A DNA stretch of 40,130 bases. Source: an uncultured bacterium. Its GTDB lineage: Bacteria; Cyanobacteriota; Vampirovibrionia; Gastranaerophilales; Gastranaerophilaceae. Position 1 is the first letter of the stretch. The number at the start of each line of letters is the position of its first letter. Of this stretch, positions 38,241-40,130 are shown one piece after another. A program made the translations under genes and the position numbers. The notes under the pieces were generated by a model. It worked only from the letters and a program-made list of their open reading frames with translations, did no database searches and was not told the origin of the DNA. The stretch covers positions 1 through 40,130 of the forward strand of contig CAROLD010000019.1 of assembly GCA_949035555.1 (NCBI GenBank). Reading direction: 5' to 3'.

Positions 38241-39737
38241 TTATTTATGTACAACAACTCTTCCAGGAGCAATTCTTTCCAAATCAGCCCCGAAAATTTT
38301 ATACTGAGCACTTGTGCATTCTACTCTACCTGTAACTTTTTCAAGTGTAGAAGGGATTTTGGTTATCAATGAGTTATATAATTTATTTTTTGGGAAACTT
38401 AAAATCAAATTGCCATTGATTACTCGAACATTTTTTAATAAATCATCTTCATTCAAGCCAAACATTGAATACGGAATTGTTATCCCGCTGTCCTTACTCA
38501 GAATATAAGACGGACGATATGTTCCAAGCTCGAGAAGTCCATCCTGTCCTCTTTTAACAGATACTCCCAGATAGTTTAACATTGCGTAATCATCAGCATC
38601 CTTAATTGCCTTTGCAAAAGTTTTTTCCAATTCCGGAAACTCTTGATTTAATTTTTCACTAATCATAATAGCCTGACGTGCCTTAGGTCCTTCATCTACA
38701 AGTCCTGAATGACATTTTAATCCCTTTGACTTGATAAATGATTTAATTTCATCAACCAGAGTAAGTGGTACAATATTGTTATTTTCAATTCCTTGAATTT
38801 GGTCGATTTTACCGTAAGATGATGTCATACCTACAAGCGGTTCCCACATAGATAAGCCATTTCGTTTCAGATAAATATAAAAATCACCGTCTTGTAAAGC
38901 CGCCTCAGCTTTATCAACACTTGAACGTGTACACCAGTTTCTACAGCTCAATGTTTCAAGCATAGAAATATTGCTTTCCTTATTTGCCTGATCATGCTTG
39001 ATTGACGGAACTTTCACCCAAACCGCTTTTTCTTCTGATAATCCCATATCCATAAGCAAATTATCACGAAGTCTGTGTGTATAAATCTCTAAAAAAGAAG
39101 GTTTTGCACAACGTACGGCTCTTGCCTTTGGTTCAATATTTTCGAAATCTCTTATTGTTTCCAATAGGGCAGTCTCATTCAATGGCACAGGAATATGACG
39201 ATTTGAATCCTTAATCTCACTTGTTACAGCATCCCATATAACCATACGCATAGCTCTGTCACCCTTTAATTTAGCCACAAGTTCAGGATTATGTACACCA
39301 GTTTCTGTAATTACTGAAGGATTTTCAAGAAAACTCCTCCATTGTTCAAAACGTACTGCTCTTGCTTCATTAATTTTATCTATAGAAAATGTTCTTACAT
39401 CCTGCGGAATATAAGTTTTCCATTTAATCTTTTCGACTTTACTGTTTTTAAAATCTGGAAAAGCTCTGCCTTCAGCAAAAATTTGCTCTAATGCCTCTTT
39501 AATTTTACTTGCAGACAGTAAACTGCCATCAACCTTGAACTTCTTATTTCTGCCAAATATTTCTGCAGCTAAATATTCAAATACTGTAGAATACATTGAT
39601 GGCGCAGATTTTCCGGTAAATTGAACACAATCAAAATTATTAGATAAAAGTTTAACTGTTGGAGATTTAAAATCTTTCTTATTCAAATTCAAATTTTTAT
39701 AGGGACTAAAACTAATATTATTAACAGATGTAAGCAT
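38241..39737 (-). CDS. Hypothetical protein with ISF/QFTG motifs and a WCT...GDF domain
   Basis: 498 residues, no signal peptide or membrane span. The N-terminus has two copies of the lineage motif: TSVNNISFSPYK (4-15) and DCVQFTGKSAP (about 36-46). The middle contains LSCRNWCTRSSVDKAEAALQDGDFYIYLKRNG, followed by GKIDQIQGIENNNIVPL. This WCT-x-A-GDFYIY-IQGxxNN pattern recurs, from memory, in many uncharacterised gut-bacterial proteins. The end AQYKIFGADLERIAPGRVVVHK is basic. No catalytic motif is recognised. AAAGGAAAAAGGAAA precedes the ATG. It lies 24 bases upstream of the helicase-nuclease gene on the same strand. Confidence 0.82.
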   Translation of the reverse strand: MLTSVNNISFSPYKNLNLNKKDFKSPTVKLLSNNFDCVQFTGKSAPSMYSTVFEYLAAEIFGRNKKFKVDGSLLSASKIKEALEQIFAEGRAFPDFKNSKVEKIKWKTYIPQDVRTFSIDKINEARAVRFEQWRSFLENPSVITETGVHNPELVAKLKGDRAMRMVIWDAVTSEIKDSNRHIPVPLNETALLETIRDFENIEPKARAVRCAKPSFLEIYTHRLRDNLLMDMGLSEEKAVWVKVPSIKHDQANKESNISMLETLSCRNWCTRSSVDKAEAALQDGDFYIYLKRNGLSMWEPLVGMTSSYGKIDQIQGIENNNIVPLTLVDEIKSFIKSKGLKCHSGLVDEGPKARQAIMISEKLNQEFPELEKTFAKAIKDADDYAMLNYLGVSVKRGQDGLLELGTYRPSYILSKDSGITIPYSMFGLNEDDLLKNVRVINGNLILSFPKNKLYNSLITKIPSTLEKVTGRVECTSAQYKIFGADLERIAPGRVVVHK

Positions 39738-40040
39738 AATTTTCCTTTTTCCTTTTAGTTTCTAATATAAAAACACCTCAAAAAATTTTTTGCTATTCAA
39801 ATATCTAAATTTTTATATAACAAAAGGAGTCGCATAAGCGGCTCCACTCATCATATGAATATATATACTTAATAAAGACTGTAATTATATTAAACATAAT
39901 AAGTGTTATCTAGACAATTATACAGTCAGGTAATTTATTCTATACCCAAGTTACTGTTGCCCAAATAAAAAAACTTGCTCTCAATTGCTATACAAGGTTT
40001 TAGCGAATATCTAAACCATCGTGCTTAAAAAAAGTACAAA
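39738..40040 (-). other. Gene-free stretch between the 5S rRNA terminator and the 498-residue gene
   Basis: About 300 AT-rich bases with no supported coding sequence. It holds a hairpin GGAGTCGC/GCGGCTCC (39826-39845), followed on the minus strand by TTTTGTT (weak terminator; one C-A mismatch in that strand's RNA). It also holds an imperfect inverted repeat GACTGTAATT/AATTATACAGTC (39877-39927), whose interior contains TATAAT on the minus strand (39922-39917) and a TAACACTT site (39908-39901). A short transcript of about 90 bases between that box and the hairpin is possible. Confidence 0.4.
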
Positions 40041-40041
40041 A

Positions 40042-40076
40042 AAAGAGGAAATCAACTTGGTGTCAATTTCCTCTTT
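40042..40076 (-). terminator. Terminator of the rRNA operon
   Basis: AAAGAGGAAAT pairs with ATTTCCTCTTT (11 base pairs). On the minus strand the stem is followed by TTTTTTTGTACTTTTTTT, a long U-run, about nine bases after the 5S 3' end. Confidence 0.92.
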
Positions 40077-40084
40077 AAATTTAG

Positions 40085-40130
40085 GTGCTGGCAACTAGTT
40101 ATCTTCCCAGGGGGTGGCCCCCCAAGTATT
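40085..40130 (-). rRNA. rrf: 5S ribosomal RNA (partial, 3' end)
   Basis: The minus strand reads AATACTTGGGGGGCCACCCC then CTGGGAAGATAACTAGTTGC and CAGCAC. This matches the 3' third of bacterial 5S rRNA: the loop D/E region GATACTTGG..GGG, the CTGGGAA(A/G)ATA strand and the closing TGCCAGC helix. The 5' part is beyond the window, so an rRNA operon read leftward ends here. Confidence 0.9.

Noticed and set aside
39738..40040. tRNA or known small RNA in the spacer after 5S
   Set aside because: No cloverleaf, T-loop GTTCGA-type sequence or CCA end is visible on either strand.

Overview
The window is AT-rich bacterial chromosome with the standard code, short spacers and many Shine-Dalgarno starts. 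It has no mobile element, CRISPR array or tRNA that I could see. Several proteins of no known family carry a short SFG/QFG/SFTG-type motif near the N-terminus (MEIRNNTPSFGMAF, NNIQFGARY, VSFTGN, VQFTGK). From memory this is a habit of gut Gastranaerophilales ('Melainabacteria', Vampirovibrionia), the non-photosynthetic relatives of cyanobacteria. The assignment to that group is an inference.

Layout. 1-4,970 (minus): the S10 ribosomal operon, rpsJ-rplC-rplD-rplW-rplB-rpsS-rplV-rpsC-rplP (rplP cut by the window edge). It runs from a near-consensus promoter just upstream of rpsJ and has unusually long structured spacers. 5,000-10,640: a lineage-type hypothetical, a phosphohexomutase, prephenate dehydratase (pheA), two small hypotheticals, mazG and folE2. 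10,634-14,340 (minus): a divergent subtilisin-like protease with a beta-rich partner, and an M49-type zinc peptidase. 14,419-16,923: pcrA/uvrD helicase, divergent from an operon SLOG(DprA-like)-HEAT repeat-EF hand (17,011-19,126). 19,128-22,073: a membrane-anchored hypothetical, miaB, and a UPF0489-like anchored protein. 22,107-25,235: a Upf1-like helicase with a C-terminal nuclease domain. 25,356-29,328: cca, an orphan amino-acid-binding lipoprotein, aroK-aroB, and an HxlR regulator. 29,333-31,589: a SulP/STAS anion transporter with two small hypotheticals. 31,803-32,837: a membrane LysM protein with three internal repeats. 32,954-34,395: a DtxR-family metal regulator with a palindromic operator over its own -35 box, translationally coupled to an unknown membrane protein. 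34,502-39,737 (minus): a GNAT-like protein, a single-chain UvrD helicase/RecB-type nuclease with a probable Fe-S cluster, and a 498-residue protein with a WCT...GDFYIYL...IQGIENN domain. 40,085-40,130: the 3' end of a 5S rRNA gene (minus), followed by its terminator.

How the genes fit together. Housekeeping functions dominate: translation (S10 operon, 5S, miaB, cca), the shikimate/phenylalanine pathway (aroK, aroB, pheA), nucleotide hygiene and pteridine synthesis (mazG, folE2), and DNA repair helicases. The less familiar layer comprises motif-bearing proteins without signal peptides, the intracellular subtilase pair, the SLOG-HEAT-EF-hand operon, the DtxR-linked membrane protein with recurring TAACACTT sites, and promoters (often extended -10, TGnTAnnnT) placed so close to the ATG that mazG, cca, aroK and probably two other genes look leaderless.
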